From positions 42,732 through 106,731 of the forward strand of contig NZ_AZED01000013.1 in NCBI RefSeq assembly GCF_001434145.1: 64,000 bases of DNA, given 5' to 3'. This document shows positions 7,583-19,839 of this stretch, in pieces. Each line of letters begins with the position of its first letter. Position 1 is the stretch's first letter. Made by a program: the position numbers and the translations under genes. This DNA comes from Lentilactobacillus otakiensis DSM 19908 = JCM 15040 (lineage in GTDB: Bacteria; Bacillota; Bacilli; Lactobacillales; Lactobacillaceae). A model generated the notes under the pieces. It did not search any database, was not told the DNA's origin, and was given only the letters and a program-made list of their open reading frames with translations.

Positions 7583-8485
7583 CTACTTAAGATCATTAAT
7601 CGTATTGACGTTCTTCATATACGTTGGAACTGCCAAGCCAACCTTAGCACCCTTTAGGTTCACACCCAGGTCGTCAAATTTGCCCTTGTAGTCCTTGTAA
7701 TACAGTCCTTGGGTTGTCGGCAGCCAAGCACTCACCATGCCGTCTGCGGCGTCTGTGGCGATTGAAGCCCACAGTGGTTGAACTTCCATTGCTTGGATTT
7801 CAACCTTATATCCTAATGAACGCAAGACGTTGGCAACCACATTAGTTGACGCAATCTCGGAATCCCAGGCAACATAGGTGAGTTTTATCGATTGGCCACG
7901 GACGTGTTTAATGCCCTTGGTCCAAGTATCAACCTGCTTTTGGTTGGCCTTGATCCAGTCATTAGCGGCCTTATGTGGATCTTCTCCGTTATTCACCTTC
8001 AACATCACATTTGCCATCTGAGTTGGCTTCCAATTGAACCGGTTCAGCATTTCGTATGCTTCAGGCTTATCTTGTTTCAAACCCTTCCGAACAATCGTAT
8101 GAATGTTTTCGGCTTTACCATAAACATTTTTAGGATCCTTCAAGAACTTTAAATTGTATTTAGTAAACATCCAATGCGGTGTCCAACCAGTCACAACAAT
8201 CGGCTGGTGATTCTTGATTGCTTTGCCCAACGTACTGGTCATTGCAGCCGTCGAACTGGTCTGCAGCTGCCATTTACCATGATCCAATCCGTACGCTTTC
8301 ATCGCTTTTTGAGTACTGGACATGATACCGGCACCGGCTTCAATCCCGGTAATTGTGTAGTTAATCTGTTTGCCGAGACTTTCATTAGCGTGATACTTTG
8401 CCGGTTTACTGCCACAGGCAGAAAGGAGAATCATCGAGAAGAACAACACCATCGTTAACAGAAATTTATTGTTGATTTTTCGCAT
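7583..8485 (-). CDS. opuAC: Glycine betaine-binding lipoprotein of the OpuA ABC transporter
   Basis: OpuAC captures glycine betaine or similar compatible solutes outside the membrane for osmoprotection. The 300-aa protein begins with a lipoprotein signal ending LLSACGS (lipidated Cys near residue 24). The ligand-binding lobes appear in Bacillus subtilis OpuAC order: first ITGIEAGAGIM and VTGWTPHWMF, then LTYVAWDSEIASTN and SAWLPTT, ending KNVNTINDLK. Trp residues of the betaine cage are present. The gene follows opuAB by 12 bp and is closed by a terminator. The exact substrate (betaine, carnitine, proline betaine) cannot be told from sequence. Confidence 0.92.
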   Translation of the reverse strand: MRKINNKFLLTMVLFFSMILLSACGSKPAKYHANESLGKQINYTITGIEAGAGIMSSTQKAMKAYGLDHGKWQLQTSSTAAMTSTLGKAIKNHQPIVVTGWTPHWMFTKYNLKFLKDPKNVYGKAENIHTIVRKGLKQDKPEAYEMLNRFNWKPTQMANVMLKVNNGEDPHKAANDWIKANQKQVDTWTKGIKHVRGQSIKLTYVAWDSEIASTNVVANVLRSLGYKVEIQAMEVQPLWASIATDAADGMVSAWLPTTQGLYYKDYKGKFDDLGVNLKGAKVGLAVPTYMKNVNTINDLK

Positions 8486-8497
8486 AATAACCCCTTT

Positions 8498-9349
8498 CTA
8501 TGACTTAGGGACTTTGTTGCGGTTGATAGCTTGGGTAATTCGGTCAAGAATGATGGCCAGAATTACAATTGCCAAACCAGCGGCAAATCCACCACCGGCA
8601 TCGTTTCGACCAACGGCGAAGTAGACCTTGTTTCCAAGCCCCATGGCACCGATCATCGAAGCAATCACAACCATTGAAAGTGACAACATCATGCTTTGGT
8701 TAACCCCAGCCATCAAGGTTGATTTGGCCAGTGGCAATTGAACTTTAAATAATTTTTGCCAGCCAGTCGATCCGTATGAATCAGCGGCTTCAGTCAAATC
8801 ATTTGGTACTTGCCGAATTCCCAAATTGGTCATTCGAACCGTCGGCGGCATTGCAAAAATCACTGAGGCAATGACACCGGGTACCATTCCAATCCCAAAG
8901 AATGCAACGGCTGGGATCAGATAAACGAAGGCTGGCATAGTCTGCATGAAGTCCAAAATTGGTTTGTTGATGACCGCGAAGACTTTGGATTTTGCCATCC
9001 AAATTCCCAATGGAACACCGATTACCAAGGCAATCAAACTAGATGTAAGAACCAAGGTCAATGTCTGGGTCATATCACGCCAGAATCCTTGATTCCAAAT
9101 GTATAACAGGCCAATCGCTTCAAAAATCAGCAATGTCCAGTGCTTCGTCTTTCGGTTCAGCCAATATGTGGCACCAAGAATGATTAACATGAACAGCCAA
9201 ATTGGCAGGATGTCAAAGACCCATTGGAAGCCGTTGATGATGCCGCCGATAAAGTTGGTGACACCATTGAAGAAGCCTTCAAAACTGACAAGCCAGTCGA
9301 CAAATTTATCAATCCAGCTTGAAACTGGTAATTGTGGAATGTTATTCAT
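8498..9349 (-). CDS. opuAB: OpuA ABC transporter permease
   Basis: This membrane subunit of the glycine betaine importer is 283 aa. It has an amphipathic N-terminal segment, then about seven membrane spans, and a BPD-type coupling motif region around EAADSYGSTGWQKLFKVQLPLA (the EAA loop, about residues 190-210). It overlaps the end of opuAA by 8 bp and precedes opuAC. Unlike in Lactococcus, permease and binding protein are separate polypeptides. Confidence 0.93.
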   Translation of the reverse strand: MNNIPQLPVSSWIDKFVDWLVSFEGFFNGVTNFIGGIINGFQWVFDILPIWLFMLIILGATYWLNRKTKHWTLLIFEAIGLLYIWNQGFWRDMTQTLTLVLTSSLIALVIGVPLGIWMAKSKVFAVINKPILDFMQTMPAFVYLIPAVAFFGIGMVPGVIASVIFAMPPTVRMTNLGIRQVPNDLTEAADSYGSTGWQKLFKVQLPLAKSTLMAGVNQSMMLSLSMVVIASMIGAMGLGNKVYFAVGRNDAGGGFAAGLAIVILAIILDRITQAINRNKVPKS

Positions 9350-10541
9350 CCTCTGTCACCTCATTTCCTGAAATGGCACCCAGAACGGCACCTCTGATAA
9401 TAATTCCGAGTAAGTGCTTTTGGTCGTCAACCACAGCGAACGGAATTGGGGTCTGCGAAATCTTTTCCATAATCTCGGTAATTGGTGTATCGGGACCAGT
9501 TGTTGGGACATCTTTTTGAACCACTGACATCAAGTCAGGATTCTTTTGCTTGATCAATCCCATCACGTGATCAGCGTCAGCGACTCCAACGAATTCACGC
9601 TTACTGTTAACAACGTAGACGGATGAAATTTCATTTTCCCGCATCCGCCGCATCGCAATCCGGGGACCATCTTTATCAATGTTGACGAAGGTAGGTCGAA
9701 TCATCACATTCGATGCCGTCAAGACCTTGGTTCGGTCAACATCTTCGATAAATTTCTCAACGTATTCATCAGCTGGTTGAGTCAGAATTTCTTCTGGTGT
9801 CCCAGTCTGAACGATCACCCCATCCTTCATGATCATGATCCGATCACCAATTCGCAGTGCTTCATTCAAATCATGGGAAATAAAGACAATCGTTTTGTGC
9901 AGGTTTTCCTGCAAATCCAGCAGTTCATCCTGCATGTCCTTTCGGTTCAAAGGATCAAGCGCGGAGAACGCCTCATCCATCAAAAGGATTTCAGAATCGG
10001 TTGCCAATGCTCTAGCCAACCCAACTCGTTGCTGCATCCCGCCTGATAATTGAGTTGGATACTGATCGTCGTAACCGTGCAGGCCAACCAGTTCCAAGGC
10101 GTCATGAGCTTTCTTTAAACGCTCGTCTTTATCAACACCCTTGATTTCCAAACCATACGCAGTGTTTTCGATAATCGTTCGATTTGGGAACAGTGCAAAG
10201 TTCTGGAAAACCATACTCATCTTGTTGCGTCGAACATCCAATAATTCCTTCTTACTGAGATCGGTGAGGTTCTCACCATCAATCAGCACCTTGCCTGACG
10301 TGGGTTCAATTAAACGGTTGATCATTCGAATCATGGTTGACTTACCACTTCCTGATAGTCCCATGATGACGAAAATCTCTCCGTCATTGACCTCAAAGTT
10401 GGCATCATTCACACCAACTGTTGCGCCAGCGGTTTTTAAAATTTCAGCTTTTGACTTACCTTGTTTTAATAATTCCTCAGCCTTGGGAATCCGTCGACCA
10501 AAGATTTTGGTAAGATGTTGCACTTGCAATTTTGCTGTCAT
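9342..10541 (-). CDS. opuAA: OpuA ABC transporter ATP-binding protein with tandem CBS domains
   Basis: The 399-aa ATPase drives betaine uptake. Walker A is GLSGSGKST (residues 61-69), the signature is QLSGGMQQR, and Walker B is ILLMDEAFSALDP. A CBS pair occupies about residues 275-395 and in OpuA senses ionic strength and cyclic-di-AMP. The ATG ending at 10541 follows AAGGAGGAGCAC; the in-frame upstream codons have no such site. It is first in the opuAA-AB-AC operon. Confidence 0.94.
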   Translation of the reverse strand: MTAKLQVQHLTKIFGRRIPKAEELLKQGKSKAEILKTAGATVGVNDANFEVNDGEIFVIMGLSGSGKSTMIRMINRLIEPTSGKVLIDGENLTDLSKKELLDVRRNKMSMVFQNFALFPNRTIIENTAYGLEIKGVDKDERLKKAHDALELVGLHGYDDQYPTQLSGGMQQRVGLARALATDSEILLMDEAFSALDPLNRKDMQDELLDLQENLHKTIVFISHDLNEALRIGDRIMIMKDGVIVQTGTPEEILTQPADEYVEKFIEDVDRTKVLTASNVMIRPTFVNIDKDGPRIAMRRMRENEISSVYVVNSKREFVGVADADHVMGLIKQKNPDLMSVVQKDVPTTGPDTPITEIMEKISQTPIPFAVVDDQKHLLGIIIRGAVLGAISGNEVTEDE

Positions 10542-10850
10542 GTGCTCCTCCTTATCAATATTCATGTAAATAAAAATCAACTACCAGCGGACAACACAAA
10601 CGTGTGTGGCTGCCAGTAATTGAACGACATATAAAACCTTAACAAAAATATGCATCGAGTTCAAATGATTAGCATATCAGTAAAATTCAAGTACGCGGGC
10701 ATTGTAACCGCCTTTATAGTTGATGTTGATGGCATCAGACGGATTTTATACATTTAAATTGAATTTAGTTGCCAGGGTTGCTGTGATTGCTTTTAGGATA
10801 GGATTCTGAGCTGGTTTTCAAAAAAAGTTCAACTTTTTTGATTTTGGCAA
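10542..10850. other. Intergenic region upstream of opuA
   Basis: There is no gene in this ~310-bp AT-rich gap. It must hold the opuA promoter, but I found no pair of -35/-10 boxes good enough to claim. A near-palindrome at 10821-10839 (AAAAAAGTT-C-AACTTTTTT) lies about 280 bp upstream of opuAA and could be an osmotic-control site or an artefact of poly-A/T. Confidence 0.4.
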
Positions 10851-10885
10851 CAAAAAAACGCCAAAAATGAATGATTTTTGGCGTT
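10851..10885 (-). terminator. Terminator of rlmD
   Basis: A perfect 12-bp stem (AACGCCAAAAAT, 10857-10868, with 10874-10885) has a 5-nt loop and is followed on the minus strand by at least six Ts. It begins 6 bp after the rlmD stop codon. Confidence 0.88.
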
Positions 10886-10891
10886 ACAAAA

Positions 10892-12262
10892 CTATTTGTT
10901 TCGTTCCAGAACGGTAATTGATTCCACATGAACGGTCTGCGGGAATTGATCAACAGGTTGAATTGGTTGGTTAACCTCATAACCTTGATCAGTGAATAAT
11001 TTGACGTCTCGTGCCAAAGTTGCAGGATTGCATGAAACATAGACAACCCGCTTTGGCTGCATCTTAACGACACTATCGATCAAGCTGGCTTCAAGGCCCT
11101 TGCGTGGTGGATCAACGGAGATGACATCAGGCTTCAAGCCATCTTCCTGCCACTTAGCCATTTGTTCTTCGGCTTTACCAGCAACGAAGTGCACATTGGT
11201 CAAATTGTTGAGTTTGGCGTTCTTCTTAGCATCTTCAACAGCTTCAGGGACAATTTCAACCCCATAAACTTGTTGGGCAACCCGGGCCATCGAAAGTGAA
11301 ATCGTTCCGATCCCACAATAAGCATCAATCACCACATCATCAGCTGATAAATCGGCCTTCTTGGTGGCTAAATCATATAACTTTTCGGTTTGAACCGGGT
11401 TGACTTGATAGAAGGAACTCGCTGAGATGTCGAATTTTAATCCCAGCAAGGTATCTTCGATCGTACTCTTGCCAGCGAGCGTTTTATTCTCTTTACCCAT
11501 CAAGGCGTTAGTCTTTTGTGGATTAACGTTTTGGACAATACTCTTGACTTCGGGCAATGATTTCTGGATTTCAGCGACAATCTCACCGCTGCTTGGTAAT
11601 TTTTCAGTCCGGGTAATCAAAACGATCATCATATCGTGGGAATAGTAACCGCGACGAACCATGATGTTTCGGACCACACCCTTATTGGCTTCTTCGTCAT
11701 ATGGCTGAACCCGAAATTTTCTTAAAATATCTCGGACAACGACAATGGCTTCGTCAATTTTAGGATCTTGGATATAGAAATCCTCAATTGGCACTAAGTC
11801 ATGGGAATGCTTCCGGTAGAATCCGGTTTGGAGCTTGCCATTAATCAAACGGACAGGAATCTGGGCCTTGTTTCGATAATGAGTCGGATCATCCATGCCG
11901 ATGGTTGGACTAACTTCAACATCCAGTTTCATCTTATCAAAGTCGACTTCGATTTGATGCTGTTTGAATCTAAGTTGGGCATCATATTTTAAGTGTTGTA
12001 GGGGTGCAATACCGGTCTGAGTATAGGCCTTATCAACCAACTCAACTCGATCCTTGCTCTTCTTGTTAATCTTAACAACTCGGCCAAAGGCAAAGTTCTT
12101 CTTAACCTTGATGACTTTCATTGTCACATTTTCAGTTGGCAATGCATTTTCAATAAAGATTGGGAAGTCATCAATCTTTGCGACACCCAAGCCCTGGTAG
12201 GTCAGGTCGGTTATATCAACATCGTAATTCTGGTTCTTTTCAACTGGTACCATCTTTTTCAT
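10892..12262 (-). CDS. rlmD: 23S rRNA (uracil-C5)-methyltransferase, RlmCD/RumA type
   Basis: This SAM-dependent enzyme makes 5-methyluridine in 23S rRNA; Gram-positive members act at U747 and U1939. The 456-aa protein has an N-terminal TRAM-like OB domain (about 8-60) and a C-terminal Rossmann methyltransferase domain with DAYCGIGTISLS (SAM loop), VDPPRKGLE and the catalytic-Cys motif VYVSCNPATLARD. I do not see the four-Cys iron-sulfur motif of E. coli RumA. The ATG follows AAAGGTGAATAA. It lies downstream of dagK but behind a terminator, so it may be read separately. Confidence 0.9.
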   Translation of the reverse strand: MKKMVPVEKNQNYDVDITDLTYQGLGVAKIDDFPIFIENALPTENVTMKVIKVKKNFAFGRVVKINKKSKDRVELVDKAYTQTGIAPLQHLKYDAQLRFKQHQIEVDFDKMKLDVEVSPTIGMDDPTHYRNKAQIPVRLINGKLQTGFYRKHSHDLVPIEDFYIQDPKIDEAIVVVRDILRKFRVQPYDEEANKGVVRNIMVRRGYYSHDMMIVLITRTEKLPSSGEIVAEIQKSLPEVKSIVQNVNPQKTNALMGKENKTLAGKSTIEDTLLGLKFDISASSFYQVNPVQTEKLYDLATKKADLSADDVVIDAYCGIGTISLSMARVAQQVYGVEIVPEAVEDAKKNAKLNNLTNVHFVAGKAEEQMAKWQEDGLKPDVISVDPPRKGLEASLIDSVVKMQPKRVVYVSCNPATLARDVKLFTDQGYEVNQPIQPVDQFPQTVHVESITVLERNK

Positions 12263-12289
12263 TTATTCACCTTTTTTTACTCTTAGAAA

Positions 12290-12324
12290 CAAAAATTGCG
12301 AAACGAAAACTTCGTAACGCAATT
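12290..12324 (-). terminator. Probable terminator of the gatCAB-dagK transcript
   Basis: On the minus strand AATTGCG and CGCAATT close a stem with a TT/TT internal loop and an inner ACGAA/TTCGT helix, followed by TTTTTGTTT. Confidence 0.6.
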
Positions 12325-12340
12325 ATAACATCTTATTAAA

Positions 12341-13339
12341 CTATTCTTTATCAGGGAGTTTGTCAACGCCTTTGACGAAGTTCTTTTCGACCCGTCGCAT
12401 CTCATTAGTTTCCTCTGAGTACGCATCGTCTGGAATTTCATCCGTGTTGGCAAAAAACTCAATATGTTGCTTGAGGTCAATGAAAGTCATTGGTGCATCC
12501 CCACCGTATTCACCGTCGAGATTGATCTGCATACGATCATGGACTGGCTTAGCAGTAACTTTCCGGACCTTTTTGTAGATAATTCTAGGATCATCCACAT
12601 GTCGACCGCCATTCAAGACTTTCGAAGCAAGATGAAGAATTTCAACCAAATTGCTGGTTTTGACGATAATCAAAGTGAATTTACCGTCATCCAATGAAGC
12701 ATCCGGAACAATCTGTTCAAAACCACCTACTGAGTTGGTTAGTGCCAAGAAAAACATTGAGGCCTTTCCCTTAAACTCTTCATTATCGTACTTGAGATCC
12801 ATTTCAATGGGCTTGATTCGCGGCAATAATTCGGCACCACGAACCAAGTATGCCAAATAACCGAAGAAAGTCTTCAAATCTGAAGGCACATCATAAGTCA
12901 ACTCGGTCAATAGCCCACCAGCGGCAATGTTGATGAAGTAATTGCCACCGGCTTTGCCAATATCCATCCTGATTGTCTGGTCCTTCAAGACAACTTTAGC
13001 GGCATCGACTGGATCTTCCCGTGGAATATGCAAAGCCCGCGCATAGTCATTGGTAGTCCCTGCTGGAATGATTGCCATTTTGGGTCGCTTCTTCAACGGC
13101 GCAATGCCATTGACAACCTCATTGATTGTGCCATCACCACCAGCAGCAACCACCAACTCAAAACCGTCTTCAGCAGCCCGGCGAGCTTCATTCTTGGCAG
13201 AGTCTTTCGCAGGAGTTGTCGCATAAGCACTGGTTTCGTAACCAGCCTGCTCAAAAATATTCAAAATGTCGACTAGCTTTTGCTTGAGAAGTTCTCTTCC
13301 CGAAGTGGGATTGTAGATCACCCTGGCCCGTTTTCGCAT
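12341..13339 (-). CDS. dagK: Diacylglycerol kinase / YegS-type lipid kinase
   Basis: DagK phosphorylates diacylglycerol to phosphatidic acid, recycling the diacylglycerol released by lipoteichoic acid synthesis. The ~332-aa protein starts RARVIYNPTSGRE, and the nucleotide-binding GGDGTINEVVNG lies near residue 65, followed by IIPAGTTNDYARAL. The second ATG of the in-frame ATG-AAT-ATG is chosen because AGG lies 6 bp upstream; the first ATG abuts the AGG. It follows gatB by 15 bp and is probably cotranscribed with gatCAB. Confidence 0.93.
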   Translation of the reverse strand: MRKRARVIYNPTSGRELLKQKLVDILNIFEQAGYETSAYATTPAKDSAKNEARRAAEDGFELVVAAGGDGTINEVVNGIAPLKKRPKMAIIPAGTTNDYARALHIPREDPVDAAKVVLKDQTIRMDIGKAGGNYFINIAAGGLLTELTYDVPSDLKTFFGYLAYLVRGAELLPRIKPIEMDLKYDNEEFKGKASMFFLALTNSVGGFEQIVPDASLDDGKFTLIIVKTSNLVEILHLASKVLNGGRHVDDPRIIYKKVRKVTAKPVHDRMQINLDGEYGGDAPMTFIDLKQHIEFFANTDEIPDDAYSEETNEMRRVEKNFVKGVDKLPDKE

Positions 13340-13354
13340 ATTCATCCTGACTTT

Positions 13355-14776
13355 CTATTTACTCATTGACTCTTTTAGCATTTTGTTGATAACTTGTGGG
13401 TTAGCTTTCCCATGAGTTTGTTTCATAATCTGACCAACCAAGAAACCGATGGCCCGATCTTTACCATTATGGAAATCTTCAACTGATTGTGGATTGGCAG
13501 CCACAACTTCGTCAACGATTGGTTGAAGTTTGGCAGGGTCAGATAACTGAACCATGCCTTTATCTTCAACGAATTTCTTAGGTTCTTCACCATTTGTGAT
13601 CGCCTTGAAGACCTTTTTAGCCATCTTGGATGAAATGGTTCCATCGGTGATCAGTTTGATCATGGTTGCCAAATGTTCAGGCGTAATCTTAGTGTCCTGC
13701 AATTCAACTTGATTGTCGTTCATGTAGGCATTAACGTCACCCTGTAAGTAGTTGGCAGCCAATTTGGCGTCAGCACCATCAGCAATCATCTTATCGAAGA
13801 AGTCAGACATTTCCTTGGTCTGAGTGATAACCATTGCATCATAATCAGTAATGCCAAGTTCATTGACATAGCGTTGACGACGTTTAGCAGGTGGCTCTGG
13901 TAGTTCCTTCTCAATAGAATCGATCCAGTCTTGAGAAATATTCAAAACTGGCAGATCTGGTTCTGGGAAGTAACGGTAGTCATCAGAACCTTCCTTCGTC
14001 CGCATTAAGATGGTTTGACCATTTGCCTCATCAAAACGACGAGTTTCCTGGGCAATCTTACCGCCTGACATCAAGACTCGTTGATGGCGTGCTTCTTCAA
14101 ATTCCAAACCTTTTTTCACGTAATTAAATGAGTTCAAATTCTTCAATTCAGTCTTAGTACCCAATTCTTTTTGGCCGACTGGTCGAACTGAAATGTTGAC
14201 ATCAACCCGCATGGACCCTTCTTCCATCTTAACGTCAGAAATACCAGTAAACTGGATAACTTGACGTAATTGTTCCAGGTATGCATATGCTTCAGCAGGT
14301 GAAGAAATATCAGGTTTGGAAACAATTTCAATCAATGGGGTTCCTTGACGGTTCAAGTCAACGTATGAATATTCAGAGGCATGGGAGTTCTTACCAGCAT
14401 CCTCTTCAATATGCATTTCAGCAATTCCAATCTTCTTTTTCTTGCCATCAATCTCAATTTCGACCCAGCCATCATGGGCAATTGGGGTCTCAGATTGAGT
14501 GATCTGATAAGCTTTTGGATTATCAGGATAGAAATAATTTTTCCGATCAAAATGTGGGTGGCGTTCAATTTGTGCATGCAGCGCCAAGCCAGCCATGATG
14601 CCGTCGTGAACAACACCTTTATTGGTAGTTGGCAGCACACCAGGATAACCCCAATCTATCACGTTGGTGTTGGAGTTAGGTTCATCACCAAATTCTACAG
14701 GAGATGGACTAAAAATTTTGGAGTTGGTTTTTAATTCAACGTGGACTTCAAGTCCAATAGTCGTTTCAAAATTCAT
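13355..14776 (-). CDS. gatB: Asp-tRNA(Asn)/Glu-tRNA(Gln) amidotransferase subunit B
   Basis: GatB binds mischarged Glu-tRNA(Gln) or Asp-tRNA(Asn), phosphorylates the side chain and receives ammonia from GatA. The 473-aa protein starts [13 protein letters not shown] and has [24 protein letters not shown], the kinase-like cradle and the C-terminal YqeY-like tail (about 330-473) that recognises tRNA. Its ATG overlaps the gatA stop by one base (TAATG). The presence of gatCAB indicates that this organism makes Gln-tRNA indirectly. Confidence 0.97.
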   Translation of the reverse strand: MNFETTIGLEVHVELKTNSKIFSPSPVEFGDEPNSNTNVIDWGYPGVLPTTNKGVVHDGIMAGLALHAQIERHPHFDRKNYFYPDNPKAYQITQSETPIAHDGWVEIEIDGKKKKIGIAEMHIEEDAGKNSHASEYSYVDLNRQGTPLIEIVSKPDISSPAEAYAYLEQLRQVIQFTGISDVKMEEGSMRVDVNISVRPVGQKELGTKTELKNLNSFNYVKKGLEFEEARHQRVLMSGGKIAQETRRFDEANGQTILMRTKEGSDDYRYFPEPDLPVLNISQDWIDSIEKELPEPPAKRRQRYVNELGITDYDAMVITQTKEMSDFFDKMIADGADAKLAANYLQGDVNAYMNDNQVELQDTKITPEHLATMIKLITDGTISSKMAKKVFKAITNGEEPKKFVEDKGMVQLSDPAKLQPIVDEVVAANPQSVEDFHNGKDRAIGFLVGQIMKQTHGKANPQVINKMLKESMSK

Positions 14777-16239
14777 TAGTTGTTGCCTCCCATCTTTGGT
14801 GTTTGTTTAGCAAAATCAGTTGATTGTTCGAAAGCACTACCAGCTTGGTAAACGGTTAATTCATCGTAAGGACGACCGATTAATTGGACACCAACTGGTA
14901 AGCCCTTGGAGAAGCCGGCAGGAACTGACATTCCTGGCAGACCGGCCAAGTTAACGGGCAAAGTCAAAACATCGTTCATGTACATCGTCATTGGATCTGA
15001 CACGTCCTCACCAATCCCATATGCAGGCGTTGGCGCAGTTGGTGCCAAAATCAAATCAAAGTCTTTAAAGACATTAGTGAAATCGTTAATCATCAAAGTC
15101 CGAACTTGAGCGGCTTTCTTGAAGTAGGCATCGTAAAAACCAGCTGAAAGTGAAAATGTTCCCAGCATGATTCGACGCTTAACTTCGTCACCAAAGCCTT
15201 CAGAACGTGACTTAACGTACAGATCTTCCAGATTTTTAACGTCTTTGGCACGACGACCATACCGGATACCATCAAAACGCTGTAAGTTAGATGAGGCTTC
15301 TGATGAGGAAATGATGTAGTAAGCAGCCACCCCATATTTAGTATGTGGTAACGATACTTCTTCAACCGTCGCACCCATTTTTTTGAACGTTTCAGCGGTG
15401 TCTAAGACGGTTTGCTTGATATCATCATCCAAACCTTGAGCCATAAATTCAGTTGGAATTCCAATCTTCATACCCTTCACACCCTTATTCAAGGTGCTGG
15501 TAAAGTCGGGGACTTCCTTAGTTGATGAAGTTAAATCATGATCATCATGACCGGCAATCGCATTCATAATGGTTGCATTGTCAGCAACGTTACGAGTAAT
15601 TGGCCCAATTTGATCCAAACTTGAACCAAAGGCAATTAATCCCCAACGTGAAACTCGGCCATAAGTTGGCTTCATGCCAACGACACCGTTAAATGAGGCT
15701 GGTTGACGAATTGAGCCACCAGTATCTGATCCCAAAGCAGCGATCACTTCACCGGCAGCAACTGCAGCTGCAGAACCACCTGATGAACCACCGGGAACTT
15801 TAGTTGTATCCCAAGGGTTATGCGTAATCTTGAATGCTGAGTTTTCGGTTGAACCACCCATGGCAAATTCATCCATGTTCGTCTTACCAACCGTGATCGT
15901 TCCAAGCTTGTTCAACTTATCAACTGCAGTGGCGTCATAGATTGGCTTGAAGTTTTCAAGAATCTTTGAAGCAGCGGTCGTGGTTAAGCCCTTGGTAACC
16001 ATATTATCCTTGATGGCAATTGGCATCCCCGACAAGACATTGTCAGCGTCAATCCCCTTTGCATCAACATCGGCAGCCTTCTTCAAAGCCCCTTCGTTAT
16101 CGACAGTAATAAAGGCGTTAATGTCACCATCAACGGCTTTAATATTATCTAATGTCTGTTGAGTCAGGTCCTTGGCAGAGATTTCTTTGTTGACCAGTTG
16201 TTTATGAATGCTGGTTAATGATTGATCAAAATAATTCAT
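14776..16239 (-). CDS. gatA: Asp/Glu-tRNA amidotransferase subunit A
   Basis: GatA is the glutaminase that supplies ammonia to GatB. The 487-aa amidase-signature protein has the Ser-cisSer-Lys triad: Lys in [10 protein letters not shown] (near residue 78), Ser/Ser in [13 protein letters not shown] and [13 protein letters not shown] (near 153 and 177). It overlaps gatB and gatC by one base at each end, giving a tightly coupled gatC-A-B operon. Confidence 0.97.
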   Translation of the reverse strand: MNYFDQSLTSIHKQLVNKEISAKDLTQQTLDNIKAVDGDINAFITVDNEGALKKAADVDAKGIDADNVLSGMPIAIKDNMVTKGLTTTAASKILENFKPIYDATAVDKLNKLGTITVGKTNMDEFAMGGSTENSAFKITHNPWDTTKVPGGSSGGSAAAVAAGEVIAALGSDTGGSIRQPASFNGVVGMKPTYGRVSRWGLIAFGSSLDQIGPITRNVADNATIMNAIAGHDDHDLTSSTKEVPDFTSTLNKGVKGMKIGIPTEFMAQGLDDDIKQTVLDTAETFKKMGATVEEVSLPHTKYGVAAYYIISSSEASSNLQRFDGIRYGRRAKDVKNLEDLYVKSRSEGFGDEVKRRIMLGTFSLSAGFYDAYFKKAAQVRTLMINDFTNVFKDFDLILAPTAPTPAYGIGEDVSDPMTMYMNDVLTLPVNLAGLPGMSVPAGFSKGLPVGVQLIGRPYDELTVYQAGSAFEQSTDFAKQTPKMGGNN

Positions 16240-16550
16240 TATTCGTTATCCCCGCTTTCATCAATAATGGTTGGCACTCTGATATACCCGTCGGCTGTAT
16301 CCGGCGCATTATCAAGCAATGCTTGTCGTTGATTCCAGTTATCAGCAATGTCTTCGCGCATCACATTAATTTGATCGGTGACACTGCTGGTAGGTTCGAT
16401 ACCATCTGTGTCAACTTCGCTTAAAGTTTCAAACAACCCAATAATTTGATCCAGTTGAGTCGTGAAATAAGGCAATTGATCATCGGCAATTTTGAGCTTT
16501 GCTAGTTCAGCAACGTGTTTTACCTGATCTTCGGAGATCTTTTCAGTCAT
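16239..16550 (-). CDS. gatC: Asp/Glu-tRNA amidotransferase subunit C
   Basis: GatC is a 103-aa belt around GatA that stabilises the GatAB complex. It begins with the family start [17 protein letters not shown] and has the mid motif [11 protein letters not shown]. The ATG follows AAGGATTTCA. It is first in the gatCAB operon. Confidence 0.95.
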   Translation of the reverse strand: MTEKISEDQVKHVAELAKLKIADDQLPYFTTQLDQIIGLFETLSEVDTDGIEPTSSVTDQINVMREDIADNWNQRQALLDNAPDTADGYIRVPTIIDESGDNE

Positions 16551-16599
16551 TGAAATCCTTCTCTCTTCTGAATATGTCCAAATTTTTATAACAACAATA

Positions 16600-16608
16600 A
16601 TTCTACCA
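16600..16608 (-). promoter_or_regulatory. Possible extended -10 promoter for gatCAB
   Basis: On the minus strand TG-G-TAGAAT (an extended -10) lies about 50 bp before gatC. There is no convincing -35, so this is tentative. Confidence 0.35.
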
Positions 16609-16633
16609 TAGAAATAATGGCATTTTTTAGAAA

Positions 16634-17776
16634 TTAATAACTATTGAAAATATGAGCAGAAAATTTCTTCTCATTCTGCTTCCGACTCAAGAAACTCTGA
16701 ATTCCTTCAGTCGATGATACGGTAATGTCGATCGGTGCATTTGCCGGCAAGTACCTTTGCGCTGCGTTTTGAATATATTGAGTGAAACTGATGATCTCAG
16801 TTTGACTATAGAATTGAGTGGTGATGCTGATGTTCATGCCACTCAATGACCCATCGGTATACTGTGCCTGTGCAGTGACCCCACTCAAATTCGGGAAGAA
16901 GCCTTGAATCTCTGATTTGAAGTTATCAAATGAGTCAGCGTCATTTTGACTTGGCCCCTTCTTATCAGATTGCAGTGGAAAGACGTAGTTCTTTTGGTTA
17001 ATCGTATCCCACTTGGCAATTTTGGTTTCACCGTCATCGTTCATTGAATAGGCAAAGAAATTACCACCGACTAAACTGTCATCTGACGCTTGTTTGTATA
17101 ACGCAATAATGATTGGAATATTTTTCAGGGCAGCCCGTTGCCGCAACCGTTTAATAACTTGGTTGGCAATTGCTTTGCCTTGTTTCTTAACTTGCGCATT
17201 AGAGATATTGGTCTCATAAGTTGGCCCATAGGCAGTCTTTTTGTAATAATCAACTGAATTGATTCCCAAGCCAACGGTCATTGCAGACAACTTAAGAGAT
17301 TTGCCGCTTTGAGTCATAAAATCTTGTTCATCAATTTGAGAAAGATAAATTGGATTTCGAGTATTCGGGTTGGTTGACTTGGACTTAACCGGGTTCAAAC
17401 CAGTCGGATTGGACTTTGACTTGCGATCCAGCCATTTTTCAACTGTACTGGTTGAAAGGTATTGACCTTCTTGAAAAATGTACTTTTTAGTAGAGAATTC
17501 TTTCTTGGAGATGTCCAGCAAACCATTTTCAAAGCCCTTGATATTAAACTGATTTGATTCTTGGGAAACGCTCACGCCCCGAGACTTACTAGTCTGATAA
17601 CGACCGTTTTTAATAACCCCTTGATAATAATCGGTATTGGTTTGACCAGTTAGCTGCGTCTTAGTTTTTGAGCCACTTGAATTACTCGTGTCCTTCGATA
17701 AATTATCAACGCTCCCACACGCTGCCAACATAAATCCCGACAGAATGATTGAAATTCCCAGGATGATTTTTTTCAC
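16634..17776 (-). CDS. camS: CamS-family lipoprotein (sex-pheromone precursor type)
   Basis: CamS proteins are surface lipoproteins whose signal peptides in enterococci and staphylococci release short pheromone peptides; their cellular job in lactobacilli is not known. The best start is the GTG ending at 17776, 8 bp after GGAGG, which gives a 380-aa protein with a clean lipoprotein signal (MKKIILG... then GFMLAACGS, lipidated Cys near residue 20). Conserved CamS blocks such as NPIYLSQIDEQDF and TEGIQSFLS are present. Its ribosome binding site overlaps the ligA stop codon. A pheromone-like octapeptide could be released from ILSGFMLAA, but this is speculative. Confidence 0.88.
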   Translation of the reverse strand: MKKIILGISIILSGFMLAACGSVDNLSKDTSNSSGSKTKTQLTGQTNTDYYQGVIKNGRYQTSKSRGVSVSQESNQFNIKGFENGLLDISKKEFSTKKYIFQEGQYLSTSTVEKWLDRKSKSNPTGLNPVKSKSTNPNTRNPIYLSQIDEQDFMTQSGKSLKLSAMTVGLGINSVDYYKKTAYGPTYETNISNAQVKKQGKAIANQVIKRLRQRAALKNIPIIIALYKQASDDSLVGGNFFAYSMNDDGETKIAKWDTINQKNYVFPLQSDKKGPSQNDADSFDNFKSEIQGFFPNLSGVTAQAQYTDGSLSGMNISITTQFYSQTEIISFTQYIQNAAQRYLPANAPIDITVSSTEGIQSFLSRKQNEKKFSAHIFNSY

Positions 17777-17793
17777 GATTCGTTCCTCCATTG

Positions 17794-19839
<2,046 letters not shown>

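Noticed and set aside
7583..8485. Circularly permuted or rearranged betaine-binding protein
   Set aside because: The lobes are in reverse order compared with E. coli ProX, but this is the known order of Bacillus subtilis OpuAC, so it is not novel.
10821..10839. AAAAAAGTT-C-AACTTTTTT palindrome as an osmotic regulator site
   Set aside because: It is near-perfect but built of homopolymer runs with a 1-nt centre and lies about 280 bp upstream of opuAA; chance cannot be excluded.
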